Assembly (NCBI GenBank): GCA_966211795.1
Contig: CBIHNW010000010.1
Span: 62,001-126,000 of the forward strand
Direction of reading: 5' to 3'
Length of the DNA: 64,000 nt
DNA from: 21-14-0-10-47-8 sp966211795
GTDB lineage: Bacteria; Bdellovibrionota; Bdellovibrionia; Bdellovibrionales; Bdellovibrionaceae
The position numbers were made by a program, and so were the translations under genes. The notes beneath the pieces are model-generated. The model was not told where the DNA came from. It did not search any database and saw nothing but the letters and a program-made list of their open reading frames with translations. This document shows positions 51,998 through 61,900 of the stretch, one piece after another. Each line of letters starts with the position of its first letter. Position 1 is the first letter of the stretch.

Positions 51998-52050
51998 GTG
52001 CAATCTAATCAGGGATTGCACTTGCCTTCTTCACCCGGGGACCATCCCCG
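51998..52050 (-). promoter_or_regulatory. Structured leader of rpsL-rpsG
   Basis: GTGCAATC (51998-52005) pairs perfectly with GATTGCAC (52014-52021) around an eight-base loop. CGGGG-ACCAT-CCCCG (52036-52050) forms a second hairpin. Both would lie in the rpsL mRNA leader. S7 represses its operon in other bacteria; a link to these hairpins is speculative. Confidence 0.5.
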
Positions 52051-52080
52051 AATTACTCAATTTCCTTGCGGAAGCCTCGC

Positions 52081-52109
52081 AAAGTAATGATTTTGCTGGA
52101 AATGGTCAA
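52081..52109 (-). promoter_or_regulatory. Candidate promoter of rpsL-rpsG
   Basis: On the minus strand TTGACC (52109-52104) lies 17 bases from TACTTT (52086-52081), followed by a G/C-rich discriminator. Spacing and position are right; the -10 is only a half match. Confidence 0.45.
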
Positions 52110-52270
52110 GATGAAAACTGAAAAGAATAGGAGTGAAAAAGGGTCTAACGAAAGCTGAAAAGCAATAGCTTTGAGCTGGCGCACTTGGGAACGTCAAATC
52201 CTCCAAAGTCTTTGCCCTGGCCAGAGTGTCGTCCCTTTCTTGAGCGCCTTGTAATAACAAAACGGAAATT

Positions 52271-52374
52271 ACAAAACGCGAAAATAGCGTTTTGTCTATT
52301 CCTCTAAAAACCAGCTTTCGATGGTTTTTTGCGAACCTGCGAAGAAAAGCTGCCCGGATTTCTCAGGTCAGCTT
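52271..52374 (-). terminator. Cluster of three hairpins ending the holin-like/DUF883-like unit
   Basis: AAGCTG (52347-52352) with CAGCTT (52369-52374), AAAAACCA (52306-52313) with TGGTTTTT (52322-52329), and ACAAAACGC (52271-52279) with GCGTTTTGT (52287-52295) form three stems in a row. The first two are followed on the minus strand by T-rich runs. At least one should act as terminator. Confidence 0.65.
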
Positions 52375-52391
52375 CGCTTCATTCGCTAATT

Positions 52392-52781
52392 TTAATATTC
52401 AGTATCAGAAATATAGGCTGAGGAAGCAGGACTTCTAAAGGACTTGAATGCCCAATAGACTCCGGCCAAGCCAGCAACAACAGCTAAGAAGGCTCGTGGA
52501 TTTTGACGAACTTTGCCAAAAGCGCGACCCGAGATATCTTTTCCCTGACTCACTAAAGGCATCAAGGGTTCGACCGCATGTTTAGCAGAGTCCTTGATAT
52601 GAAAGAAGTCACCTTTCAATCGCTGCACAATTTCTCCAACATGTTCAACACGTTGGTTTGTGTTTTCAACTTTCTCTGCCAAATGCTCGAGGGCATCTTC
52701 AAATTTCGCGATGCTTTGAATTGTCGCATCTTGAGCTTTTTGGAGAGATGAATCTGTATTAATGGATGTGGGCTGTTTCAT
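52392..52781 (-). CDS. DUF883/YqjD-like small anchored protein
   Basis: The 129-residue protein is mostly helical and charged (AKFEDALEHLAEKVENTNQR). A C-terminal segment, NPRAFLAVVAGLAGVYWAF, follows an Arg/Gln-rich turn, the pattern of YqjD/ElaB-type tail-anchored proteins, which bind ribosomes in E. coli. It overlaps the holin-like gene by 23 bases. The ATG at 52781 has GGAG six bases upstream; the frame opens at 52802. Family assignment is by pattern and pairing only. Confidence 0.6.
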   Translation of the reverse strand: MKQPTSINTDSSLQKAQDATIQSIAKFEDALEHLAEKVENTNQRVEHVGEIVQRLKGDFFHIKDSAKHAVEPLMPLVSQGKDISGRAFGKVRQNPRAFLAVVAGLAGVYWAFKSFRSPASSAYISDTEY

Positions 52782-53226
52782 GATGTTCTCCTTTTGCTGC
52801 ATCTTTAATATCGCCTAATTTTCTTTGAACAGTTTGAAGACCGCGATCCAAAGCTTCTTTGGTGTAATGAAGTTTTAAATCCTCGTCCCGAATTTTCAGA
52901 AATGCCCGATAAGCCAATGGGCCACCGACCGCGGCGCAGACAACTGCCACAATCAATGAACTGAGCCAATATCGGCCGTCCAGTAGGTTGCCAAGTCCGA
53001 TCACCAAAAATGCCAAAAATGGAAATACGCTGATTGCAAGCAATCCTCCAAAAAGGGCGGCTTGCTTGGCGTGATCGGTCGCTCTCGACACCGCGGTTGT
53101 GATTTCCGATTTCATGAGGTTGATTTCATTTTGCACGAGTTCTTTAGCGCTGGATCCAAGTTCGCGTAAGATTGCACTGTAAGAATCAGAACTGGCTTTT
53201 TGCTCAGATACATTGTTGATCGCCAT
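52759..53226 (-). CDS. Phage holin-like (YqjE/Holin-X) membrane protein
   Basis: The 155-residue protein has an amphipathic N-terminal helix (SSAKELVQNEINLMKSEITT), two membrane segments at about 58-80 and 88-110, and a charged tail. The wording matches proteins annotated as 'phage holin family' or YqjE, which occur beside YqjD-like genes in ordinary chromosomes. It is not evidence of a prophage. AAAGGA lies six bases before the ATG. A stress or envelope role is inferred. Confidence 0.65.
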   Translation of the reverse strand: MAINNVSEQKASSDSYSAILRELGSSAKELVQNEINLMKSEITTAVSRATDHAKQAALFGGLLAISVFPFLAFLVIGLGNLLDGRYWLSSLIVAVVCAAVGGPLAYRAFLKIRDEDLKLHYTKEALDRGLQTVQRKLGDIKDAAKGEHHETAHIH

Positions 53227-53541
53227 ATCGAATCCTTTCTAGATAAAGTTAAAGATTCCCCCTTTGAGAAAAGCAAGCGATGTACCAATCATCATAATGA
53301 CTTGTGAAGCATGTGATCAAAATTCGTGTTGCGATTTGACCATGATGGGGAAATTTTTGCGAAATTGCGCTTGAGATTCACTGCTTTCTAGAATGCCGAA
53401 CAATTGTCTTTTCACAAAGAACTTTGAAAGTTTCGACTCTGCAATTTCAAATGATTGATTCTTGATTAAGGAAGTCGAACTTAAAATAAAATTCAATTAA
53501 AGCTACGGCAATGCGCGAAATAAATCTAGAAAGATCGCACT
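53227..53541. other. 315-base gap, promoter only
   Basis: AT-rich, no gene recognised. It holds a promoter candidate for the holin-like gene near 53291-53320. No clear terminator for the solute-binding protein gene is visible. Confidence 0.5.
53291..53320 (-). promoter_or_regulatory. Candidate promoter of the holin-like/DUF883-like unit
   Basis: TTGATC (53320-53315) and TATGAT (53296-53291) on the minus strand are 18 bases apart, with the ATG of the holin-like gene about 65 bases downstream. Confidence 0.4.
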
Positions 53542-54375
53542 TTAATTTCGGCTTTGAATAGGAGGAGTGAAATCATTGGAATTTCTATTGATGCCGTATT
53601 TCACAAACAGCTTCTCAATGTAACCCTCTCTTTTAAGCTTTCCAATAACCCGGTCGAAATCTTTGACCGATGTTGAACTTCGTTTGATGACTGCACATTT
53701 GACCGGATGTCTTTCGAGTTCAAAAAAATCTTTTACCACAAACTTCTCACGGCCCTTATTTTTTAAGTGCCATGAAAATTCATTGGTTTCGACAACCGCA
53801 TATTGGAGGTGATTCTGAACTAATTTTTGAATGTTCGACTCTTCTGTACCAGCATCAGATCTTTGGATGATGGAATTTTCAAATAAAGCATCAAGCATCG
53901 GATATTTATATCCGAGCACAGTTCCAAGCATGACACCTTTTAAATCTTCGATTTTGCGGATTGGCGGTACTGCTTTGGAGAAGGCGACGACATTCACAAT
54001 ATCAAAAAGCTCTTTGGACCAATCGTATATATTGGGATCCTTCACCCATCCTTCAACGACATAGCAGCGGGCATCGATTTTTTTATTGGCAGATGCCGTA
54101 TCAACCAATTTTCTAGGTATCGTTACGTATTCAGGTGTTTTGCCGAGCTGGTCCGCAATTTCATCCATGAGGTCCTTAATAACTCCGCCGATCAAATTTT
54201 TATTCTGATCATAAAATGCGTACGGTTGAGACCAGCTATTGCTAGCGGAGAAGCGAATTTTGAGGGGCAACGAATTGGACTTTGGGTGAACTTCGGATTG
54301 AGCGTGACAAACGAGAGACCAAAGAATTTGGAAAATGAGAAGTATCAGAAGCTGATTTTTTTTCCAGGTAAACAT
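53542..54375 (-). CDS. Periplasmic solute-binding protein, amino-acid (SBP_bac_3) family
   Basis: The 277-residue protein has a signal peptide (about 1-25, LLILLIFQILWSLVCHA). It then has the family start RFSASNSWSQPYAFYDQNKN, GGVIKDLMDEIADQLGK, and IRKIEDLKGVMLGTVLGYKY in the middle. Such proteins bind amino acids or opines for ABC uptake or act as sensors. No ABC permease or ATPase gene is nearby, so it stands alone, as many do in this lineage. It lies between rpoC and the holin-like gene. Confidence 0.8.
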   Translation of the reverse strand: MFTWKKNQLLILLIFQILWSLVCHAQSEVHPKSNSLPLKIRFSASNSWSQPYAFYDQNKNLIGGVIKDLMDEIADQLGKTPEYVTIPRKLVDTASANKKIDARCYVVEGWVKDPNIYDWSKELFDIVNVVAFSKAVPPIRKIEDLKGVMLGTVLGYKYPMLDALFENSIIQRSDAGTEESNIQKLVQNHLQYAVVETNEFSWHLKNKGREKFVVKDFFELERHPVKCAVIKRSSTSVKDFDRVIGKLKREGYIEKLFVKYGINRNSNDFTPPIQSRN

Positions 54376-54401
54376 GAAGCTACCTCGATCTCAGTTTTAT
54401 C

Positions 54402-54430
54402 ATTTGAAATGAAAATTACTGAATTGACAA
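54402..54430 (-). promoter_or_regulatory. Candidate promoter of the solute-binding protein gene
   Basis: On the minus strand TTGTCA (54430-54425) and TCAAAT (54407-54402) are 17 bases apart. Transcription would start about 20 bases before the ATG at 54375. Confidence 0.35.
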
Positions 54431-54680
54431 GTAAAGTGCAAATTCAATCTCGGAAACTCTATCAACCCTTGTTTCGCTCGGGAAACGAGGGAGAACTTAA
54501 GAAGTATAAATAAAATAAATATGAATTTATGATTAATTTTCCGCATATTCCAAATTAGATATTAAATTTCGGGAATAAAAGCCGAGCGAATCCGGCAAAC
54601 AGGCGATCGCTCCTCGTTCAGGTAACCGTGATTTTACGAACTTGATGATAGCGGCAACGTGGATGGCTTTTGGACCTTCG

Positions 54681-54719
54681 AAAAACAAAAACCCCCGGGT
54701 TTTCGGCCCAGGGGTTTTG
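54681..54719 (-). terminator. Rho-independent terminator of rpoBC
   Basis: On the minus strand AAAACCCC-x-GGG pairs across a seven-base loop with its complement (54718-54707 with 54699-54688, one mismatch). It runs into TTTTTGTTTTT. It starts 25 bases after the rpoC stop. Confidence 0.9.
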
Positions 54720-54743
54720 GAAGTTTTACTCTTCAGTTGATGA

Positions 54744-57700
54744 TTACGGCTGTTGCGGAGTCGCCGACATGCCAGGCAGCGCGAAGCTGATTGGTTCGTC
54801 GTCTTCGACAACTTCGACTTTCCAACGCTTGTAGCTTGTCAGACCAGTACCCGCAGGGATCAAACGACCCATGATGATATTTTCTTTCAAGCCGCGGAGG
54901 CTGTCAGTTCGAGAGTTGATCGCAGCTTCAGTGAGAACCTTAGTCGTCTCTTGGAAGCTGGCAGCTGAAATCCAGCTGTCAGTTGAAAGAGAGACTTTGG
55001 TGATACCGAGCAAGAGAGGTTCTGCCGTTGCAGGCTGACCGCCCTCGCGCATGATGCGTTCGTTCTCTTGTTCGAAAGCGTACTTTTCAACTTGTTCGCC
55101 GGCCAGGAAGCGGCTGTCGCCTGCATCCAGAACGGAAACTTTACGCAGCATCTGACGGACGATCACTTCGATGTGCTTGTCATTGATGCTCACACCTTGC
55201 AATCGATAAACTTCTTGGATTTCGTTCACGAGGTAACCAGACAAAGCCTTGTCGCCCAGAACTTTCAAGATGTCGTGTGGGTTCGTCGGTCCATCCATCA
55301 AAGCTTCACCAGCTTTAACGTATTCACCTTCTCGAACCGCAACGTGTTTACCTTTAGGGATCAGATATTCCTTCTGTTCGCCCACTTCAGGAGTCACGAT
55401 CACGCGCTGTTTACCTTTTACGTCTTTACCGAAAGTCACATAACCATCGATCTCAGAAATGATAGCTGCTTCTTTTGGTTTACGAGCTTCGAACAACTCG
55501 GCAACTCGAGGAAGACCCCCGGTGATGTCGCGTGTTTTAGAAGTTTCACGGTGGATCTTCGCGATCACATCACCCGAGTGAACTTCTTGTCCGTCAACCA
55601 CCAGAAGCTGAGCGCCGACTGGGATCAAGTAACGAGCTGGAATGTCACGACCTGGAAGGCTGTGAGTTTTTCCATTGCCATCAGTCAAAAGAACTGTCGG
55701 CTTGGTTTCAGCAGATTTCGACTCGGTGATAACCTTCGTCGCGAATCCTGTCACCGGATCGACCTGCTCGCTCATTGTCGAACCTTCTTCGATATCCTGG
55801 AATTGGATGGTCGAAGAAACTTCGGCGATGATTGGGTTCGAATATGGATCCCATTCAGCGATTGTCGCGCCCTTGGCGATCTTATCGCCTTCTTTGAAAT
55901 TCAAAATGGCACCGTAAACAAGTTTGAAATGTTCACGTTCACGACCCGCCTCATCGACAACGATCGCTTCACCGTTACGATTCATAACGACAAGCTTGCC
56001 ATTCTTATTCACAACTGAGTGGATGTTTTTCAGCTTCAATGTTCCATCGTAACGAGAGGTGTGAACAGACTGTTCAACCGCACGAGACGCCGCACCACCC
56101 AAGTGGAAGGTACGCATGGTCAGTTGGGTACCGGGCTCACCGATTGATTGAGCGGCGATAATACCAACTGTCTCGCCCAGACCGACCGTGTTACCACGAG
56201 CCAAGTCACGGCCATAACATTTCATACAAACACCACGATCGGTCTTACATGTCAGAGCTGATCGGATGGAAACCTTTTCGATTCCCAGCTCGTCCACCTT
56301 CTGGATGTGAGCTTCTGTGATTTCTTCCTGTGCTCGGATGATCACTGATTGAGTGTAAGGATCAACGATGTCTTTCAGAGCCACACGGCCCAAAATTCGA
56401 TCGCTGAGAGGCTGGATGATCTCGCCACCTTCATACAGTGGTGTGATTTCCAAACCGTCTTCAGTACCGCAATCATTTTCAGAAACGATCACGTCCTGGG
56501 CAACGTCCACCAAACGACGAGTCAGGTAACCTGAGTTCGCAGTTTTCAAAGCGGTATCGGCCAGACCCTTACGAGCACCGTGAGTCGAAATGAAGTATTG
56601 CAAGACTGTCAAACCTTCACGGAAGTTTGATGTGATCGGAGTTTCGATGATCTCACCTGATGGTTTCGCCATCAGACCACGCATACCACCCAACTGACGA
56701 ATCTGAGCCGCAGAACCCCGGGCTCCTGAATCCGCCATGATGAAGATCGGGTTGAAAGAAGGTCCAACGACCTCTTTGCCGTTCACGATGAACTTTTGCT
56801 TTTCAATCTGGCCCATCATTTCTTTGGCAACTTTGTCCGCAGTTTGCGCCCAGATATCCACGACTTTATTGTATCGCTCACCATCGGTGATCAAACCTTC
56901 GTCGTATTGCTGTTGGATCTCGTTGACCTGCTTTTCAGCGTCAGCAATCTGAGTTTTCTTCGCTGCTGGGATGATCATGTCGTCGATACCGATCGCGATA
57001 CCGGCTTGAGTTGAGTATTTGAAACCCAATTCCATGATTTTATCCGCCAGCAAGCAAGTCGCTTTCGCGCCCGCCAAACGGAATGTCTTATCGATCAAAG
57101 CCGCAATTTGCTTCTTCGTCATTGTGACGTTCACTTCAGCAAATGGAACTTCTTTTGGTACGGCAGATGCCAAGATTGAACGACCAATTGTCGTCTCTTG
57201 CAATTTGCCGTTGATACGAACCTTACAAGACGCTTGCAAATCTGCGACGCCTTGTTCGAATGCGTATTCAGCTTCCAAAACGCTTGCGAAGATCTTGCCT
57301 GTGCCTTTTGCATCTAAACGAGTGCGAGTCAGCCAGTACAGACCCAAGACAACGTCCTGAGATGGATTGATAATTGGTTTACCATTGGCAGGAGACAGAA
57401 TGTTGTTGGTCGACATCATCAAGACGCGAGCTTCAACCTGTGCTTCAACTGACAACGGAACGTGAACGGCCATTTGGTCACCATCGAAGTCGGCGTTGAA
57501 CGCTGTACAAACGAGTGGGTGCAACTGGATCGCTTTTCCTTCGTGCAGAACCGGTTCGAAAGCCTGGATACCAAGTCTGTGAAGAGTTGGCGCACGATTC
57601 AACAGAACCGGGTGCTCTTTCACGACGTCAGAGAGGATATCCCAAACTTCGACTGTTTCTTGATCAACCAATTTCTTGGCTTGCTTAATCGTTGTCGCGA

Positions 57701-58868
57701 AACCTTTTTCTTCCAATTTGTTATAAACAAACGGCTTGAAAAGCTCGAGGGCCATCTTCTTTGGAAGACCGCACTGATGCAGCTTCAAAGTCGGACCAAC
57801 TGTGATAACCGAACGACCAGAGTAGTCGACACGTTTACCAAGAAGATTCTGACGGAAACGACCCTGTTTACCTTTGAGCATGTCGCTCAACGAACGCAGA
57901 GGACGTTTGTTCGGGCCGGTGAAGGTCTTACCGCGACGACCGTTGTCCAAGAGAGCATCAACTGCTTCTTGCAACATACGTTTTTCATTTCGGATGATGA
58001 TGTCTGGAGCATTCAATTCCTGAAGGCGCTTCAAACGATTGTTACGATTGATGACTCGACGATAAAGATCGTTCAAGTCAGAAGTCGCGAAACGACCGCC
58101 ATCCAAAGGTACCAATGGACGCAAATCTGGCGGAAGAACTGGCAAAGCTTCCAGCATCATCCATTCAGGCTTGTTGATCGAACCTTTGAAAGCTTCAACA
58201 ACTTTCAAACGCTTGGTCAATTTTTTGATTTGTGCTTCAGATTTCGTCTCTTTTACTTCCAAACGAAGTTTACGAGACAAATATTCTGGATCGATTTTTC
58301 GCAGCAATTCACGAACGGCTTCACCGCCCATGCCCGCTTTGAAATTTGGACCGAATTCAGTCAATGCGTTTTGGTAAGCTTCTTCGCCCAAAACTTGGCC
58401 ATCTTCCAAAGTCGTTTCCATTGGATCTGTGACGACATAGGCTTCACAGTACAGAACCTTTTCAACTTCTTTCAAAGAAAGGTTGAGCAAGTTTCCGATT
58501 CGCGAAGGCAAAGATCGCAAGAACCAAATGTGAGCAACCGGAGTTGCCAATTCAATGTGACCCAAGCGTTCACGACGAACTTTGGATTGAGTGACCTCAA
58601 CGCCGCACTTTTCACAGACGACGCCACGATATTTCATACGCTTATACTTACCGCACAAGCATTCGTAGTCTTTAATTGGACCGAAAATCTTCGCGCAGAA
58701 CAGACCGTCACGCTCTGGCTTGAAAGTTCGGTAGTTGATTGTTTCTGGCTTCTTAACTTCGCCAAAAGACCAATCCCGAATCATTTCAGGAGATGCCAAT
58801 GACACTCGTACGGCGTCAAACGACAATGGATCTTTTGGTTTATCGAAAAAGTTTAACAAGTCTCTCAA
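54744..58868 (-). CDS. rpoC: DNA-directed RNA polymerase subunit beta'
   Basis: 1,374 residues. The N-terminal zinc site is CLCGKYKRMKYRGVVCEKCG, followed by the catalytic NADFDGDQMAVHVPLS with three Asp for magnesium. The bridge helix and trigger loop region contains the late TQLTMRTFHLGG. It carries the usual second cysteine set (CKTDRGVCMKCYG). The start is TTG at 58868 with GAGGTG upstream. It is 33 residues shorter than the 1,407 of E. coli. It lies 105 bases after rpoB. Confidence 0.97.
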   Translation of the reverse strand: MRDLLNFFDKPKDPLSFDAVRVSLASPEMIRDWSFGEVKKPETINYRTFKPERDGLFCAKIFGPIKDYECLCGKYKRMKYRGVVCEKCGVEVTQSKVRRERLGHIELATPVAHIWFLRSLPSRIGNLLNLSLKEVEKVLYCEAYVVTDPMETTLEDGQVLGEEAYQNALTEFGPNFKAGMGGEAVRELLRKIDPEYLSRKLRLEVKETKSEAQIKKLTKRLKVVEAFKGSINKPEWMMLEALPVLPPDLRPLVPLDGGRFATSDLNDLYRRVINRNNRLKRLQELNAPDIIIRNEKRMLQEAVDALLDNGRRGKTFTGPNKRPLRSLSDMLKGKQGRFRQNLLGKRVDYSGRSVITVGPTLKLHQCGLPKKMALELFKPFVYNKLEEKGFATTIKQAKKLVDQETVEVWDILSDVVKEHPVLLNRAPTLHRLGIQAFEPVLHEGKAIQLHPLVCTAFNADFDGDQMAVHVPLSVEAQVEARVLMMSTNNILSPANGKPIINPSQDVVLGLYWLTRTRLDAKGTGKIFASVLEAEYAFEQGVADLQASCKVRINGKLQETTIGRSILASAVPKEVPFAEVNVTMTKKQIAALIDKTFRLAGAKATCLLADKIMELGFKYSTQAGIAIGIDDMIIPAAKKTQIADAEKQVNEIQQQYDEGLITDGERYNKVVDIWAQTADKVAKEMMGQIEKQKFIVNGKEVVGPSFNPIFIMADSGARGSAAQIRQLGGMRGLMAKPSGEIIETPITSNFREGLTVLQYFISTHGARKGLADTALKTANSGYLTRRLVDVAQDVIVSENDCGTEDGLEITPLYEGGEIIQPLSDRILGRVALKDIVDPYTQSVIIRAQEEITEAHIQKVDELGIEKVSIRSALTCKTDRGVCMKCYGRDLARGNTVGLGETVGIIAAQSIGEPGTQLTMRTFHLGGAASRAVEQSVHTSRYDGTLKLKNIHSVVNKNGKLVVMNRNGEAIVVDEAGREREHFKLVYGAILNFKEGDKIAKGATIAEWDPYSNPIIAEVSSTIQFQDIEEGSTMSEQVDPVTGFATKVITESKSAETKPTVLLTDGNGKTHSLPGRDIPARYLIPVGAQLLVVDGQEVHSGDVIAKIHRETSKTRDITGGLPRVAELFEARKPKEAAIISEIDGYVTFGKDVKGKQRVIVTPEVGEQKEYLIPKGKHVAVREGEYVKAGEALMDGPTNPHDILKVLGDKALSGYLVNEIQEVYRLQGVSINDKHIEVIVRQMLRKVSVLDAGDSRFLAGEQVEKYAFEQENERIMREGGQPATAEPLLLGITKVSLSTDSWISAASFQETTKVLTEAAINSRTDSLRGLKENIIMGRLIPAGTGLTSYKRWKVEVVEDDEPISFALPGMSATPQQP

Positions 58869-58973
58869 GGTTCACCTCTTACTTGTTTAATATTTAAAAT
58901 CCTTAAATCCCTATTCAACATCGAAAACCTGAGACGGCTCACTTGCGCAAGCTCGCCCCATGTTGCCAGTCCC

Positions 58974-61900
58974 TTAGTGCGGACCTTGGCCTTCGCCTCC
59001 AGCCGGAGTCATTGCTGGCGGCATTCCGCCCATGTCTCCTTCGCCGTTGCCTTCTTCATCTGGAACGTCATCTGTTAAGATGTCTGATTCCATCAGCTCA
59101 ACGTTCAGAGCAAGAGACTGAAGCTCTTTCACCAAGACGTTGAATGATTCTGGCAAACCTGGTTCAAGGATGTTTTCACCCTTCACGATGCTTTCATACA
59201 TACGAGTTCTTCCAGCCACGTCATCGGACTTAACTGTCAGGAACTCTTGCAGAGAGTAAGCGGCACCGTAAGCCTCGATCGCCCAGACTTCCATCTCTCC
59301 GAGACGCTGACCACCGAACTGAGCTTTACCACCCAGAGGCTGTTGCGAAACAAGCGAGTAAGGTCCGATTGAACGAGCGTGAATCTTCTCTTCCACCAAG
59401 TGGTGAAGTTTCAGCATGTACATGATTCCGACTGTGACAGGATTCTGGAATGGAACACCAGAACGACCGTCAAATAGGATTGTTTTACCTGTTGAAGGCA
59501 GCTGAGCTCGTGCAAGCAAGTCTTTCACATCGGCTTCACGGGCACCGTCGAACACAGGGGTTCCAACGTGCACACCGTTTTTCATCGTTGTGATGATTTT
59601 CTTCAGAGACTCTTCGTCAGCGTTGTCCACTTTTTCAGAGATATCGCTATCGTTGAAAGCGTGTTTCAGGTCTTTACGAACAGTATCTGAATTCCACTTG
59701 TCCAAGTGAGCTGACAGCTGTTTTCCAAGTTCGTGTGCGGCCCAACCCAAGTGGACCTCAAGAACCTGACCGATATTCATACGTGAAGGAACGCCCAATG
59801 GATTCAAAACCATGTCCACCGGAGTACCGTCAGCCAAGTATGGCATATCTTCAACTGGCAATACTTTTGAAACGACACCCTTATTTCCGTGACGGCCGGC
59901 GAACTTATCACCGACTTGCAGCTTACGTTTGATTGCAACGTAAACTTTGACCATCTTGATCACGCCCGGAGGTAGCTCGTCACCCTTGCGCAAACGATCG
60001 ATCTTCTCGTTGAATACCATTTTCACAGCATCCAACTGATTACGAGCGCCGTCCAAGATCTTAGTGACTTGGAATTCAAGGTCTTGCTCTAAAGGAATGT
60101 ACGCCAAAAGTTCGAATGGAATTGTTTCCAAGTCCGCAGACGTGATGTCTTGGGCCTTGTTCAACAATTTCTGAGAACCATCTTCGTTCAAAAGAACGCC
60201 GGTGGTTTTCTTGCCGATCAGGATGTCTTTCAACTTTCCGATCGCATTATTTTTGATAACGTTTTGTTCAACAGCCAAGTCTTTTTCAAGCTTGCGCTTT
60301 TTCTCTTCGATGATGGCAGCCAAACGTTCGTCACGGTCAGCTCCTTCACGAGAGTAAACTTGGGCATCGATCACTGTTCCGTAAACGCCAGATGGCGCAC
60401 GCAGTGAGGTATCACGAACGTCGCCGGCTTTTTCACCGAAGATCGCGCGCAAAAGTTTCTCTTCCGGTGACAACTGAGTCTCACCTTTTGGAGTCACTTT
60501 ACCAACCAAGATGGCACCTGGTTTAACTTCCGCACCGATGCGGATGATACCAGAGCTATCCAAGTCTTTGAGCGCTTCTTCACCGACGTTGGCGATATCG
60601 CGAGAGATTTCTTCTTTTCCAAGCTTCGTATCACGAGCCACGCACTCGAATTCTTCGATGTGAATTGAAGTGTAAGTGTCTTCTTTGATCAGACGCTCAG
60701 AGATCAGGATCGAATCCTCGAAGTTGTAACCCTGCCAAGGAGTGAAGGCCACCAGGATGTTTTGTCCCAATGCCAACTCGCCCAGCTCAGTCGAAGGACC
60801 ATCGGCGATGATATCACCACGAGAAACGCGGTCATTCACCTTTACGATTGGCTTCTGATTGAAGCAGGTATTTTGATTTGTACGCTGATATTTTGTTAAG
60901 TTGTAGATATCGACGTTCGCGCCGAGCTCTCCGCCTTTTGCAAGACGACGAACAACAACACGAGATGCATCGACTTCTTCAACAACACCGTCGTTTTGTG
61001 CAACGACTGATGTTCCCGAGTCACGAGCCACCAGACGCTCGACACCCGTTCCAACCAATGGAGCGCGTGAACGGAGCAGTGGCACGGCTTGACGTTGCAT
61101 GTTCGAACCCATCAAGGCTCGGTTGGCATCGTCATGCTCAAGGAACGGAATCAAAGAAGCGGCAATCGACACCAACTGAGAAGGAGACACGTCCATCAAA
61201 GACACTTGGTCTTTTGGAGTGATCTCGTATTCACCATCAACACGGCAAACAACGGTGTCTTCTTGAACTTCTTTTTGACCAGCGACTTCGCGAGAAGCCT
61301 GGGCGATTTTGTGACCAGCCTCTTCCAAAGCGGACATATAAGTGATCGCGCTGGAAACCTTCGCTTGATCAACCTTGCGATATGGAGTCTCGATGAATCC
61401 ATAGTGATTGATGCGAGCATAAGTCGCCAATGAAGCGATCAAACCGATGTTTGGTCCCTCTGGAGTTTCGATTGGGCAGATACGTCCGTAGTGCGTTGGA
61501 TGCACGTCACGAACTTCGAAGCCCGCACGGTCACGAGTCAAACCACCGGGTCCAAGAGCTGACAAACGACGTTTGTGAGTGATCTCTGACAAAGGATTTG
61601 TTTGATCCATGAACTGAGAAAGCTGAGATGATCCAAAGAATTCTTTAACAACGGCGTTGACCGGCTTTGCGTTCACGAGATCGTGGGGCATCATGGTTTC
61701 AACGTCTTGCAAAGACATACGTTCACGGATCGCGCGCTCCATACGAACCAAACCGATACGGTATTGATTCTCGAGCAATTCACCGACTGAACGAACACGT
61801 CGGTTACCCAAGTGATCGATGTCGTCGACGATACCGCGACCGTTCTTCAGGTCGATCAGTGTTTTAACAGTTGAAAGGATGTCTTTCTGAGTCAGTGTTC

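Larger units (their letters stand above)
51979..52391. other. 413-base gap: rpsL leader and promoter, plus hairpins
   Basis: No gene. From the rpsL side it holds two leader hairpins (51998-52050), a promoter (52081-52109), an unremarkable spacer, then three successive hairpins between 52271 and 52374 that end transcription from the DUF883-like gene. An open frame at 52057-52260 is not gene-like. Confidence 0.6.
54376..54743. other. 368-base gap between rpoC and the solute-binding protein gene
   Basis: No gene recognised. It holds the rpoC terminator (54681-54719), about 250 bases with no clear feature, and a candidate promoter for the solute-binding protein gene. Confidence 0.55.

Noticed and set aside
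52057..52260. 67-residue minus-strand frame upstream of rpsL
   Set aside because: It covers the rpsL promoter and lacks a ribosome site and any family pattern.
52759..53226. Prophage lysis module suggested by the holin-like protein
   Set aside because: No endolysin, spanin or phage structural gene is near; the family name is historical and the DUF883-like partner points to YqjDE-type proteins.
57462..58802. 446-residue plus-strand open frame antisense to rpoC
   Set aside because: It is the complement of the codon-biased rpoC frame, rich in Phe, Arg and Gln, with no domain or ribosome site. The same holds for 55068-56018, 62328-62972 and 25476-26270.
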